DNA of 64,000 bases from Sporobolomyces roseus (Eukaryota; Basidiomycota; Microbotryomycetes; Sporidiobolales; Sporidiobolaceae): the NCBI GenBank assembly GCA_016617785.1, contig JADILM010000003.1, forward strand, positions 1,364,001-1,428,000, written 5' to 3'. Positions 1 through 11,606 of this stretch are shown here, in pieces. The position numbers and the translations under genes are program-made. Each line of letters starts with the position of its first letter. The stretch's first letter is position 1. The notes beneath the pieces are model-generated. The model was not told the DNA's origin and ran no database searches. It was given only the letters and a program-made list of their open reading frames with translations.

Positions 1-319
1 GGCGGAGAGGAATGCGGACTTTGTGTAGATCTACACCTCCCAGTGCTGCAACGTAATGAGCTTGCGAAGCGCGATCGAGTTGGGATTCCCTTGCGAGTGG
101 CTTCTGAGTTTTTGGTTTTGCCCTCATTCAACAACTTCGACAAATCACTCCGACCACGCGTTCAGGAGCCCTTAGTCTGCTCGCATAGACAGGTGAGTCT
201 ACTCGTGAAGCTTCCTTGTGCTTTCAGATGCAAGCGAGCTAAATCTTCTGAAGCATCACTTCATCTTGAATCGCGAATTCAGCTCTCCACAGATCATCAA
301 CGACCTTCTAGTAGCGAGT

Positions 320-2400
320 ATGACACTCACAAGAGGCTCTCACAAACTCCCACACTCTGTCCTGCACCAAATCACGCAGTTTGTATCGGATGGAGAGATC
401 GCTTTGAACAGACGGATTCAATCACTGCTGGAGGAACCCAAGCTATCGAATCAGACTAGGAAGTTGTTGGAGAAGCAGAAAAGGGATCTCGGAAAGATGC
501 TCGGTACTCTGCGCCTCGTTAACAGAGAGTTCTCGAGGCTCGCAATCGAATTCATGAACTTCGTAAGTTCTCCACTCCTCTTTCGCCCCTACTTTGCTCC
601 GCCGTCGCTAGGTATTCCTGACGATCGAAACTCCACGGTGTGCAGACAATCAGCGCAGAGAAGGTGCTCCTTTGCCCCGAGTTCCGACTAGGAATCGCTC
701 AACGTCTCAGATCTCGCTTTCGCAAGGTTGTTTTCGACTTACCGTACTCGACGAGCCGAACAAGCGAGAACGACTTCCTCATTCAGCTCCTCCCCCTCTT
801 CACGAATCTCTCGTCAATCTCCTTCGAAACCGGAACCGCCGAGATCTTCTTCAACTACTCTCGAGATCCAGGGCAGCTTCGTCTTCAGCAGGTCGAACAA
901 CGTCGCCGCGTACTTGAACACATCAACCCTCGTATCACTTCGGTATCATTCGTCGGTCAGAAACTCGAACATGTCGTCGACCTCCTCCGAGTCTTCTCCA
1001 AAGATCGTCTCCTCGATCAAGCTGGATTGGACCGTCGCATCTCAAATAGACTCGACAAAGTGGGAGGACTTCTTCAAGATCCTGCCGCCATCAGTCAGGA
1101 CACTCGACGTTGACCGGAGTCCTCCGGAGGAGTCGTTGAAGGAGTCCGAGGAATCCAAGAAGGCGAAATCAGCGCCAAGCGGCACGAAGGAGGCAGCGAA
1201 AGACAAGCAGACTGTCGCAGCTCTTCCGAACTATCCGAAGGAATGGCTCGTCCCCTCGAATTGGCCATCCCTCACCAAACTCGTTCTTCGTGTACTGAGC
1301 TACACCTCGATCGATCACGATTTCCTCGCCCAGTTCAAGTCTCTCGAAGTCTTGGAGGTGCACCAGACTTATGGAATGGACGACATCGACATCATCTGGG
1401 GCGAGACGGCTGTCGAGCTCGAGACAAAGCTCGTCGCGATTCCTCCTCTCGCTCACCTTCGCTCCCTCTCACTGAGATGCATTCACCTGCTGTTTTGCAA
1501 AATCTTGCAACACACCATCTATGACCACGAGGAGAAGAAGGAGTTGACAGAGGGAGAGGATGAGCCGTCAGCTATGGAGGTGGAGAAAGACGGGGTTACT
1601 AAAGGAGGCGTGGAAAAGGCTGTGAAGGGAGATCCGGTGAAAGACACAGCAGGAGGCCGGGCAGAAGGTGGAGCGGGAGAGACGGACGGAACGAATGTCG
1701 AGGAGGAGGAGGAGCATCCCGCGATCCACTGGACTCCCTCTCTTTCGCGGGTCATTGACCCCGATTTTCCTTTCGTCGTCGGCTGCGATTCGTACCTGGA
1801 GGAACCGGACAGTATCTGCGTTCAAGAACAGACCTGGTCACGCCCTTTTCCAAACCTCGAGGAATTCACTCTTCAGAGTGTCGATCCCTGTATCGACGAC
1901 GACGAACTGTGGGACTTCATCGAAATTCACAGCTCGACGCTACGCCGCTTCAGCTTCTACAGTCTTGGACAGGACTGGTATCCGTCAGCTCGCGCAGATC
2001 TTTCGTCGAAACCGATATTTCAGGGAATAGACTTATCCTTACATCCCTACCATCCTGAAGCTCATATCTCGGAGACGTTCGTCCAACACCGCGACATGGT
2101 CTTCCCGCACTGGATCAGCAAAAGTAACCCTCACTACGATTACTTCAGGAAGCCCAAAGATGATGCCTTGATTCTGAAGCTGAAGAGTCTACTCGATTAC
2201 GGACAAGAACGATTGACGGAACTGACAGAGCAGGTTCGTTCAATTCTCTCTCTGCCTTCCTGAGTGAGGAGGTGATCTTGACTGATGCTTTGACGAATTT
2301 GATCGAACAGGTCGAAAAGGGTGGAGAAGCGGGAGATCTTTATCGCTTCGCTTGGTCTTTGAAGGCTTTCGAGTTGGATCGTGCAGCTCGTTACGATTGA
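320..2400 (+). CDS. F-box-like / leucine-rich-repeat protein, 4 exons
   Basis: Reading frame and splice signals give four exons (320-562, 646-942, 1004-2233, 2311-2400), each joining in phase, for about 619 residues. The N-terminus (LPHSVLHQITQFV, then LRLVNREFSRLA about 45 residues on) has the look of a divergent F-box, and downstream stretches such as LTKLVLRVL and FKSLEVLEV resemble irregular leucine-rich repeats. Acidic and lysine-rich low-complexity linkers lie near residues 230-270 and 390-440. F-box/LRR proteins usually present substrates to SCF ubiquitin ligases; that role here is inference, and no specific orthologue is recognised. The second intron (943-1003, 61 nt) explains an apparent frame change near position 1000. 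The ATG at 320 is chosen because the F-box-like motif follows it directly. Confidence 0.6.
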
Positions 2401-2708
2401 GTGTGAGTATTTTCCTCGCTATCTGGAGCGATTTCAAGACTTTGTACTGATGTTCGCATCCTCGCAGAGAAGGCTTGAGTAGGACATTGTATATGCATTG
2501 ACGAGTTCGAGAGCCTTCACTCTCGTAAAGAGAATGAGAGGCTTTGACGTCGCGAGAGAGGTTTGCAGGAGAAAAGAACGGGAAAGCGAACGAAGAGGTT
2601 TGGATTTTCATTTGTTGACGCAGAGAAGGGGGTACAGACGGAGAGAGTAACAGAAGTAGAGAAGGAAGAGAGAAGCTGGTAAAGTCAAGCGAAGGGAACA
2701 GGACGACC

Positions 2709-4352
2709 TTAATCAGTCGACGACAAAGAGTAGGGGAAACGTCCGTCAGAGGTGACTGCAGGAGTACAGAAAATACCGCAGCTGTCCCCTGCGAGGACAG
2801 GGTACGCTTCGAGTGAGGCAGGACAAGCAGGGTAGGGAAGAAGCTTCATCTTGCGGATTTCCTCCAATTTCCAACCTGCGACCGCTTCTTCGAGTAAACC
2901 TGACAATCCTACCATCTTTCCTATCGAAGAGCGTCCTGTAGAGCGCCAGACGTTCGAGAGGTTCTCGACTTGAGCTCTAATTTCCGAACCTCCAATCGCT
3001 TCGAGCTCTTCCGACGACAACGAACGAACGTCGTCGTTTCCTTCGATTTGAGCGTAAATCCAACCAATCTCGGCGGGGATCCGAGGCGTCCAGTCTTCGG
3101 TAGCGCGACAGAGTGTGATGTAGGTACGTCCGAGAATCCATTCATCGGCGGGATTGAGAGAGAGGCCTGCGAGGTGAAGTACTTCTCGCAAGTCGCGTTC
3201 GAGAGCGAAGACTTCGGAAAGGTGTGGAAGAGATGAGGAGCGTTGCGCTGAGAATGCGTGGGTAGGGTGGTAGTTCGAGCGCGAGTAGTAAGAGAAGGTG
3301 GCTTGATCTTCGTCTAGTTCCTTTTTCGCTGCTTCCAAAGAAGGTGCACTTTCGAGGAGATCGGGCGCCCAATGGAAGTTGACTCGGGAGCGATCTGGAG
3401 CGGTGAGATGTCGGTACTCGGGAGGTGAGAAGAAGACGCGAGGAAGGTTGATCGTGGTGATTTCAGCTCGAGGGAGGAATTTTTCGTGCCATTTCTTCGC
3501 AATCAAATTTCCCATGTTGATTGTTTCGCCGAATGTGTGTTTGAGTCTCCAAGATTCGATCGAGTCGTCGCAGCGGACGAAAGCAGCGTCATAATCTGAG
3601 CTACATCCGACAACGTTCGAATCGATATCGCCATTGACTGGTTTCGGGAACGTAGGGTTGAGCGTAGAAGTACTGTGAGCTCTGCACGAGTGAAGATTCA
3701 TGAGTGCAACCTGCGAGAGCGACCAACGTGAGAAATCCGTCCCGGAAGAGCGGAAAGAAAATAGCAAAGTTTCGCACATGGCCAGTCTTCGTCGCCTCGA
3801 GAATATTCATTCGCTTGAGGACATGATTCGTAGGGATACTCATGTCGTTCCATCCTAGACCGTTCTGAACCTCAACGGGCGAATACTCGAGTCCACAAAG
3901 AATCGGAGAAACGAGAACGGTGTGATCGCTGCAATCGGGTCGTCAGTGTCGTTCGTGCGACGGGCGACTTCTCGGACTCACGTCAATGTCGAGAGTTGAG
4001 TAATGGTACTATGCTTCGCATCAGCAGCTCCAAGTTCAGCAATAAGTTGATCATGAATAACTTGATAATCGTTCTTTGCCTTCTGAACGTACTCCTGATT
4101 CTGTAGCTTCTCCATCTGACGCTTGATATTCGACTTACGCTGATCCGCAACGGTATCGCCGAGTTCGATATCGGGAAAGCTTTCCGACATCTCTATAACG
4201 AAGTAATAATCCTGATCGTCGTCTTGTTCTGGCGGTGCGAGTTCAGGCTCGACCTCTGAGATGGCATCGATAAGCTCGAACATTGCTACTCCCTCAGAGA
4301 TAGTACTGTCGTCTTGAGGTGAAGTTGGAGTCTGAAAAGAAGGTGAAGTCAT
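2709..4352 (-). CDS. Conserved-looking hypothetical protein, 3 exons
   Basis: Three exons on the minus strand (4352-3982, 3928-3778, 3710-2709) join in phase to about 507 residues. The first in-frame ATG is at 4352; upstream frame continues open but without ATG. The N-terminal 60 residues are acidic, followed by a charged helical stretch (KRQMEKLQNQEYVQKAKNDY). The C-terminal two thirds look globular, with mixed charged and aromatic residues. No signal peptide, membrane segment or catalytic motif is evident and I do not recognise the family. It is followed head to tail by the J-domain gene upstream on the same strand. Coding quality is supported by two in-phase introns and by continuous non-repetitive sequence over 1 kb in the last exon. 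Confidence 0.6.
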
Positions 4353-4621
4353 GATTTGGAGAAACGAGGGAGGATTCGAGGCGATAGGTTTGTTGAGTGC
4401 TTGAGAGAGATAGTTTCGAGTAGTCAGAGCGATGCAGCGTAGCTCGAAAGAGCGAGAGGGTGAAATGGAGAGGAAGGAGAGAAGGAGAGGGACTGAGCGG
4501 AATCGAATCGCAACTTGGCAAAACACAAAATCGAATACAGTTTTCGAATCCCGCTCTTTCGCTCTTTGCTCGACTCTTCAGGACGGCAGATTATCAGACC
4601 GATTGAATGAGCATATCATAT

Positions 4622-5996
4622 TCACGTATCTACTTCAGGCGGAGGTGAAGGCAAATGAACGCTCCCTAACAAAGCATCTTTCCCCTCGATCGACAAAGAC
4701 TCGCCCGCGAGTCCTTTCACAGCTATAACAGGAGAAGTGGGAGGAGAGGGGAGTTCTGCAAAAGGTGCCGAAGGGTCCGAATCCCCCTTCTCCCTCGCTT
4801 TCGCCGATTTCACAGCTTCCTCCCAAACCCTCGCTGTCAATGGATTACTCTTCAATTGTAGATCCTCGAAAGTCTTGACCATCTGTTCTTTGACTCCCGT
4901 GACGACTTTCCGTTGTCGTTGTTTCTGATCCTCTTCATTCGAGAGGACTAGGAGTGGTCGAAGTTCGAGGAGTTGGAGGGCACTAGCTTCTGCTTCGGCA
5001 GCTGCAGTGAGGTGGGAGAGGCGAGTAAGGAGTGGTTTGAGTCGATCTGCGTCTTGAAGAGCTTGTGCGAGGGCTCGTTCTTCGGGAGTAGTGGTCGATT
5101 CGGAGAGTGAGAGGGGAAAGAGGAGGGGAGTGAGTTGAGACATGGCCATCGAGATTGAAATGAAGAGTTGTCGAAGAAGTGCGATGTGCTCGTAGGTGAG
5201 GCGGTTTGGGAAGAGGAAGGAGAAAGTCGGGGAGGGAGAGGGACGAAGGAGGAAATGGAATTCGAGAGATGCGGACAAGGCGAGGATGAGGTATCGCCAC
5301 TGCAGAGACGCTCTGAAGCATCAGTATCGTTCTGGGAGAGAGAGCAGACGAGAGAGAGCTTACAAAGTTGTTCCTTCGTTCATCTTTCCGGAAAAAGCTG
5401 AAAAGAGCGATCGATCCAAACGCAAACACCCAAAACGCTCCTGCATTCGTCGCTCCCTTTACCAGGAACTCTCTGTTCGTGACGAGTTTGCCCCAATCCG
5501 CGATTCCCGGTCCGAATCGTTCGTAAGCCCACCTCTTTCCCTCGTTCTCAAGAATATCCACCCCTCTTCTCAATTCGACAAATCGTTGTTCTCCTCCTTT
5601 CCCTACTTTGTCTGGGTGATAGATCCTCGCGAGCCTCCTCCATTGACTCTTGACTGCTGGAGGACCTTCGACTTCGACGACTTGACGAGAGAGACCGAGT
5701 AATGAATAGTAATTCTGATTGATTCCTGTAGCTTGGGACCAATAGACGCTCAATACCGAGTAGGCGAGATAGGATACGACGAGTGTGATTCGTGCACGTC
5801 GGAAGTGTTGTTGAGCGACAGAATTGGCAGAGGCGACTTGAGGAGGAGAAGCGTTCGGAGGTAAAGTCGGTCGAGAGGAAGGGGAGAAACGGTAGAAGGT
5901 TGAGAGGAGGAGGTTCGTGAAGAGGGATGGAAGGAATGTCCAGCACAGGATCGACGTAAGGTGAGCAGAAAGCCCGTTCGTCGAACTCCCGCTCAT
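4622..5996 (-). CDS. Membrane-embedded J-domain (DnaJ-like) co-chaperone
   Basis: Two exons (5996-5364 and 5299-4622) give about 436 residues. Hydrophobic segments occur at residues ~17-36, ~68-87, ~187-202 and ~212-232. A J domain lies at ~95-165, starting YYSLLGLS and carrying the HPD signature at 127-129, the tripeptide that stimulates Hsp70 ATPase. The C-terminal ~180 residues are helical/coiled and then proline-serine rich. The J domain sitting between membrane segments suggests an ER- or other organelle-membrane co-chaperone that recruits an Hsp70. It is reminiscent of Erj5-type fungal proteins, but orthology is not established. The 64-nt intron falls exactly between the third and fourth hydrophobic stretches. 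The start is the only ATG before the first membrane segment. Confidence 0.75.
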
Positions 5997-7049
5997 ATCT
6001 TTTCCTGTTTTCGATTCAAACGAGAGAAAGTTGTCAGTTTCGTCGTTCTCGTCGAATGAAGTATTCAGTGTGACTGGATCAGACGCTTTTTGTGTCGGAG
6101 CAGCTACGCTCGTTCTCAGTACTGATGCTCTCCTCCCTTAACGCATCGATACCAATTCCCTCTTCTTTCGACTTCATCTCCCTCACTTGTCCGCCCTCAT
6201 GACCTGCAACTAGCCTCATCTGATCTCGAGAGAAGTTGCTAGTCGTATGGGTAACCTTTGTATAACCTCCCCCTCAAAAATCGTTGAAGACCTCGAGAGT
6301 CGACGGGAGAAACTGATTTTTCCTTCTGTTCTCTTTGAAACCGTCAAACAGGACACCCATTCACAGTTGTTGACTTGGTTCTGGAAGAGCTTGGCGTGCT
6401 GAGGTGTTGTGGAATTGACTGTCGAACTCTGCCTTTACGCCGAAAGACCATTCATCTTGAGGATTCGGGTCTAATACTTAAAAGAGTTCGTCCTGACCTC
6501 TTGTCCATGCTTCCCTTTGAGTCCTTCAGACATGACACTATTCCAATATTCACCTTCTACGATGTAACGCAGCTTCGAAGAGAGGCGGTTAAGGCGGTCG
6601 AGAGAAGGAAGTTGAACAAAGGAGGCGAATGAGAGTCGTAGGGAGAGAAGCGAGGAGTTTGAGGGTGGTAGGATGGATGTGTATCATTCATTCGAGCTCT
6701 AGCTAGCTCTACATGATCGAACAGAGTCGAGAGTAGCTTGGAGTGAACGATTTTGAAGTGAAGATTGATGAAGTTGAGAGAGGAGGGAAGATCGAGCAGG
6801 GAGGAGAGTACCGGTTCGAACCTTTTACTAGGAATCATTTCCTGATCGATATGAGTGAACTCCTATAGCTTACCGGGTGAGGATGTTGAAAGTGACGAAA
6901 AATGTTGGAAGAAGAGGGAAGAGGGAAGGGAGAAATTTACAACTCTTTTCCGCAGAGTGAAGATAGCAGCAACACTCTCGATATAGAGCACAATCAGTGT
7001 ATACTGCAGAAGGCAAGTCTATTCCTCGGGTTCAAGTCAATAAGAATTT
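5997..7049. other. Intergenic region, no supported gene
   Basis: About 1 kb lies between the J-domain gene start and the valyl-tRNA synthetase stop. Two short open frames overlap on opposite strands: + 6375-6632 (85 codons, ending in basic KAVERRKLNK) and - 6838-6557 (93 codons, starting at a real ATG). Neither has a recognisable domain, and they compete for the same DNA, so neither is called. A perfect 10-nt palindrome GGTTCGAACC lies near 6814 but is not part of a tRNA-like fold. Confidence 0.4.
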
Positions 7050-10000
7050 CTACATCAAAGTTTTGAAGTTTTCCATCGCTTTCGTCAAGTTGTCAATCTC
7101 CAATTCCCAATCCTTGACTTTCTCAGCCTCCTTCTCTTGTACTTCGACAGGTCGCTTCGTCGAGTAATCAGGGGCAGATCGTTGTTTGACGAGTTTCTCG
7201 AGGGCGGATTCAGCAAAAGTTCGTTTCTTTTCCGCTTTGTTGAGTTCAGCTTGAGCGTCAATGACACCCTACGCAACGCACACACCAATGTCAATACTAA
7301 TACTGAGAGGTCGTGATAGAGTGGTGCAAGAGACGTACCTTGAGAAGTAGTGATGCACTCAGTTCAGAACTAATGTTCTCGCCAACGCAACCAACGGGGA
7401 TGTCCTTCTCGTCTTCAACGACCGTGAACGAAGTACAACCCTTGATGAGAACAGTGAGAGCAGAAGAAGCGTCTCGGTAAGTCTTGGCGAGTTGAGGGTT
7501 TCGAGCGTGGAAGAAGACTTTTACGAGCGAGAGAATCGAGTCAGTCAGGCGAGAAAAGAGAACAAGGCGCGAAGCGGGAACACACCTTGAAGCTTCGAGT
7601 TGAGGTTGTATCCGGTAGCGGAGGAACGGATAGATCGGATAGCGTTGAAAGCGAGATCGAAATCTCGTTCAGCCTCGGGGAAGTTTCGGGAAGCGTCCTG
7701 TCATAACGAAGCTCGATGAGCCTTGCACAGAATGAAAGGAGTGAAGGTGACGGCGTACAGCCTCAGGGAACTTGGCCAACATGATGGATTGAGTTTGATC
7801 AGTCGGTCTTCGAGGTAATCGTTGCCAGAGCTCTTCGGTAACGAATGGCATGAAGGGGTGAAGGAGACGGAGACCGTTATCGAGGACGGTGTAGAGAGTG
7901 TTTTGAGCAGAGAGACGAGCGTCGGCGTCTGCTGAAGGGTCGGTAACAAGTTTGATCGCTTCCTGTGGATCCAACAAGATACGCCTCATCAGTCAACATT
8001 CTCGAATGATGAGAACAGACAGTAAGACCCACGATGTAGACGTCACAGATCTCGTAAAGCCAGAAAGAGTAAGCATCAGACGTGGCAGCCATGAAGTTTC
8101 GCTCGTTCAAAGCGTAGTTGACTTTCTCGGCAGCACCATTCAGCTTATGAAGGATCCATTTCTCGACGAGCGACTCCTTTCCAGTAGGCTAGATCATCGA
8201 GAGAAGTATGAGCGATTTGCCCTCGAGCAAGAGTGAGAGTAGACTAACCTTTTCAGACTGCGAAGGAACGAAACCTCCTTCCAATTTAAGCATGGCGAAC
8301 TTAGTAGCGTTCCAAAGCTTGTTGCAGAACTAGCGACAATCGAAAGCACATCATCAGTACCCGAGATGATCGAGTGACAAGAGAGGGAAGACGAACCTTT
8401 CGGTAACCTTCGACACGAAGAATTTCGAGGTTGATGTCTCGACCTGTGAAGAATCAAATCCTCAGCACCTGACCACACGAAGAGATGAAGAGAAAAACAG
8501 CGACTCACCAGCAGAAGAGTAGTTGCAGAGAGCGAACCTCAGAGCATCGGTACCGCATTGAGGAATACCAGCTGGGAAATCCTTCTTCTGTCCCTTCTCA
8601 GCCATCTCAATCTCCTTCGCCGCCAAATTACCCATCCTCAATTGTCCGTGCAAGACCTCGAGCGTAGCACCCTCGATAACGTCGATAGGATCAATCACGT
8701 TTCCGAGAGATTTCGACATTTTGCGTCCGTGGGCATCTCGGATCATGGCATGACAGAATACTTCCGAGAAGGGTACTTTGTCGGTCAGGTAGATACCGAG
8801 TAAGACCATTCGTGCGACCCAGAAGAAGAGAATGTCCCATCCGGTTTCGAGGACTGAGGCAGGGTAGAAGTGTTTGAGATCAGGAGTCTGTACAGATCAA
8901 GCGCCTGAAGTCAGTCCAGCTCTGGCGGCGTACTGATGAGAGCGTCTAGCGTACCTTCTCAGGCCAACCTTGAATCGACCAAGGCCAAAGACCAGATGAG
9001 AACCAAGTATCGAGAACATCTTCATCTTGTTCGAGTTCGAATGCTTGACCCTTGAACTTCTCCTCGGCACGTTGACGCGCTTCCTCTTCAGTCCTTCCAG
9101 TGACCCAGTACTCACCCGAGAGACGCTGTGAGTCGAAGATCTTGACCTTATCAATTTCGCTTTCTAAGGCGAGAGATTAGAGAGAGATGAAATCGACTCA
9201 CATCTTGTTGATCGACACCTTCGATCTTGACGAAGTAAGCAGGAGCTCGATGTCCCCACCAGAGTTGACGAGAGATACACCAATCTTGAATTCCCTCTAG
9301 CCATCTATACCAATCACCTTCTGAAGTAGCCGGTCGAATCTTGAGTTCTCCAGCACGAGTTCGCTGTAAATCGTCGATTCCAAGCCCTCCAGTATCAGCT
9401 CAGGGAGAGTGAGAGAGTCGAGAGAATAGAAATTGAACTTACCTCGATAGCTTTGTCTGCCAAAGTTTTACAACTAACCCACCACTGAGGTTTCATGACA
9501 CTCTCAATAACATCCCCACTCTTTGCGCACACGGGAATTTGCATAGGATTATCGGCATCCCCTTCATAAAGACCCTTCTTCTTCATTTCCTCGATCACTT
9601 TCTTCCTCGCATGGAACCTCTTCATCCCTTCGAACTCTGGTCCAGCGTTCGAATTCAAAGTTCCATCGTCATTGAGGATATTGATGAATTCCAATTTGTG
9701 TCGCATTCCAACTTCGTAATCGTTTGGATCGTGAGCAGGAGTCATTTTCACCGCTCCCGTACCAAACTCTTTATCGACAGCGATCGAATCCGTAATGATT
9801 GGAATCCTCCTCCCTAAGAAAGGATGAATTGCGAATTTACCGTGGAGGTGAGTGTAACGTTCGTCGTCCGGGTGAACAGCGATCGCGGTATCTCCAAGTA
9901 AAGTTTCGGGTCGTGTTGTCGCGATGATGATCTTTTCGTCGGAACCTTCGAGGGGGTAAGCGAACGAAGTAATGACTCCAAATTCAACTTTGTCTTTGAG

Positions 10001-11466
10001 ATCGTATCCTGGAACGGAGAGGAGAGTTCTTCCGGGAATGTTCTTTTGATCGACCTGGAAAAACTCACTCATCTCTTCATCAGCAGCTGGAACGGGAATC
10101 AAAAAGAGAGAAGAGAGAGCGAGTTGGGACTTACTTCGAGGTTGGAAAGGGTAGTGTTCATAGCGACACACCAATTGACTAAACGATTCGCTCGGTAAAT
10201 GATTCCATCATCATGAAGTTTGACAAAAGTTTCTGCAACCGCTTTCGACAATTCCGGGTTCATCGTGAACGCAACTCGATCCCAATCACACGAAACTCCC
10301 AATCGACAAATTTGATTCGTAATTCTCGATTGATACCTACTCGTTTGCACCCCCCCTCACTCTCTCATCAGCTTCAAAAAACTTCGATTCGAAGAGGGGG
10401 AGAGAAAGGTGGTAAGGACTTACTCTTCTTTCCAAGCCATACAACGTTCGAGGAACTTTTCACGTCCCAAATCATGTCGAGAGAGGTTTTCGAGTTTCAT
10501 GAGTCGTTTCTCTACGACTGATTGAGTTGAAATACCGGCGTGATCGTAACCTGGTACGAACAAGGTAGTGAAACCTCTCATACGGTGCCTAGTAAGTAAT
10601 CGAAACTTGATTAGAAACAGGCCAAAGAGAGGAAGAGTAAAAGCTAAGATAAACGTACCATCGAATCAGAGTATCTTGCAAACCGAAAGCGAGTGCATGT
10701 CCAATATGCAAACTACCCGTAACATTGGGAGGAGGAGCAGGGATGACGAAAGTTTTCGTAGGGTCGAGTTTGTCCCAATCTAATTGAGCCTCTCCTTGTG
10801 CGTTACGAGGGAGGAAGTTTGGTTGAGGATCGAAATGAGAGAATTCAGAGGGGGAAGAGGAAGGGACCGCGGGGACAAAGAATTGACATTGTTTCCACCA
10901 CGTGTACCAAGCTTTCTCAACGTCGGTAGGGTTGTATCCCGATGCCATAGGGTTTGAAAGATCTAAAGAGTTTTGCGAAGAGAGGTAGATGGATGTTCAA
11001 ATTAGTTCGCTGTCTCTCCGCCTCCTCTCTCTTATAGGAGAGTCTAGTACAGTAGGAGTGGTTGCTCACCTTTCTTATCACCCTCTGGTACATCCTTGTA
11101 AGGAGGTTCTTCTATAACTTCCTCTTTCTTTACTTTCTCCTTCTTCTCCTTCTTCTCGCCTCCTTGAGGTGCAGCAACTTTGGTCGAGTTGCTAGCTTGT
11201 TTGAGTGCCTTCTTGGCAGCTAGAGCTTTCTCTTTCTCGAGTTTCTTGAGTGCCGATTTAGTGAGAGGTGCTACACCATCCGCTGATTCAGTCGTTGCGG
11301 TAGTGGAGGTTTGAGGTTGCTCTGAAGTAGAGAGAGGTTGGGTCGAGACTACTGGAGGTGCAGTCATCGTTGAGGAAAGGGAGAATGAAGTGGAAAGGTT
11401 TAATCGAGTTGATGGTTGTTGAAAGGGACGACGTAGAATGGAGAGAGTCGTACACCTAAGGAGCAT
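7050..11466 (-). CDS. VAS1: Valyl-tRNA synthetase, cytosolic and mitochondrial forms
   Basis: A multi-exon class I aminoacyl-tRNA synthetase that charges tRNA-Val. The ATP-binding HIGH signature ([11 protein letters not shown]) lies near 10690 in the second coding exon, and the KMSKS loop ([13 protein letters not shown]) near 8720. Between them are the CP1 editing-domain-type segments ([12 protein letters not shown], near 9900). The C-terminus is a charged coiled coil typical of ValRS. There are two in-frame ATGs in exon 1: at 11466, preceding an Arg/Ser/Leu-rich, acid-free stretch resembling a mitochondrial presequence, and at 11367, giving a cytosolic form with a lysine-rich extension. Yeast VAS1 uses this two-start arrangement. 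It is divergent from the next gene, with 140 bp between starts. Identification is firm; some of the many exon borders were only sampled. Confidence 0.93.
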
Positions 11467-11606
11467 AAACTAGCTAGCTGTTCTACTCTGTGTCGATTGA
11501 CTCTGGCTCCCTATTCCGCTTTGGTGAGGGGGAAAGAAGAAATAGAGAGTCAAACGTCAAATTAAAATTATCTTTCCCCCTCTCTCCCCTTCTCTCACTT
11601 GCCTAC

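Noticed and set aside
943..1003. Apparent frameshift in the first gene near position 1000
   Set aside because: A 61-nt intron with a GTATCA donor and CAAAG acceptor joins both frames exactly in phase (NPRITS|IVSSIKLDW), so no frameshift is needed.
4353..4526. Possible mitochondrial presequence for the 507-residue protein (Arg-rich upstream frame)
   Set aside because: The extended frame begins at GTG, not ATG; no in-frame ATG precedes the one at 4352.
6805..6830. GGTTCGAACC resembling a tRNA T-loop
   Set aside because: It is a simple palindrome; flanking bases do not form a T stem or an acceptor/anticodon arm on either strand.
6375..6838. Overlapping 85- and 93-codon frames on opposite strands
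   Set aside because: They compete for the same DNA, lack recognisable domains, and neither shows a clear splice partner.
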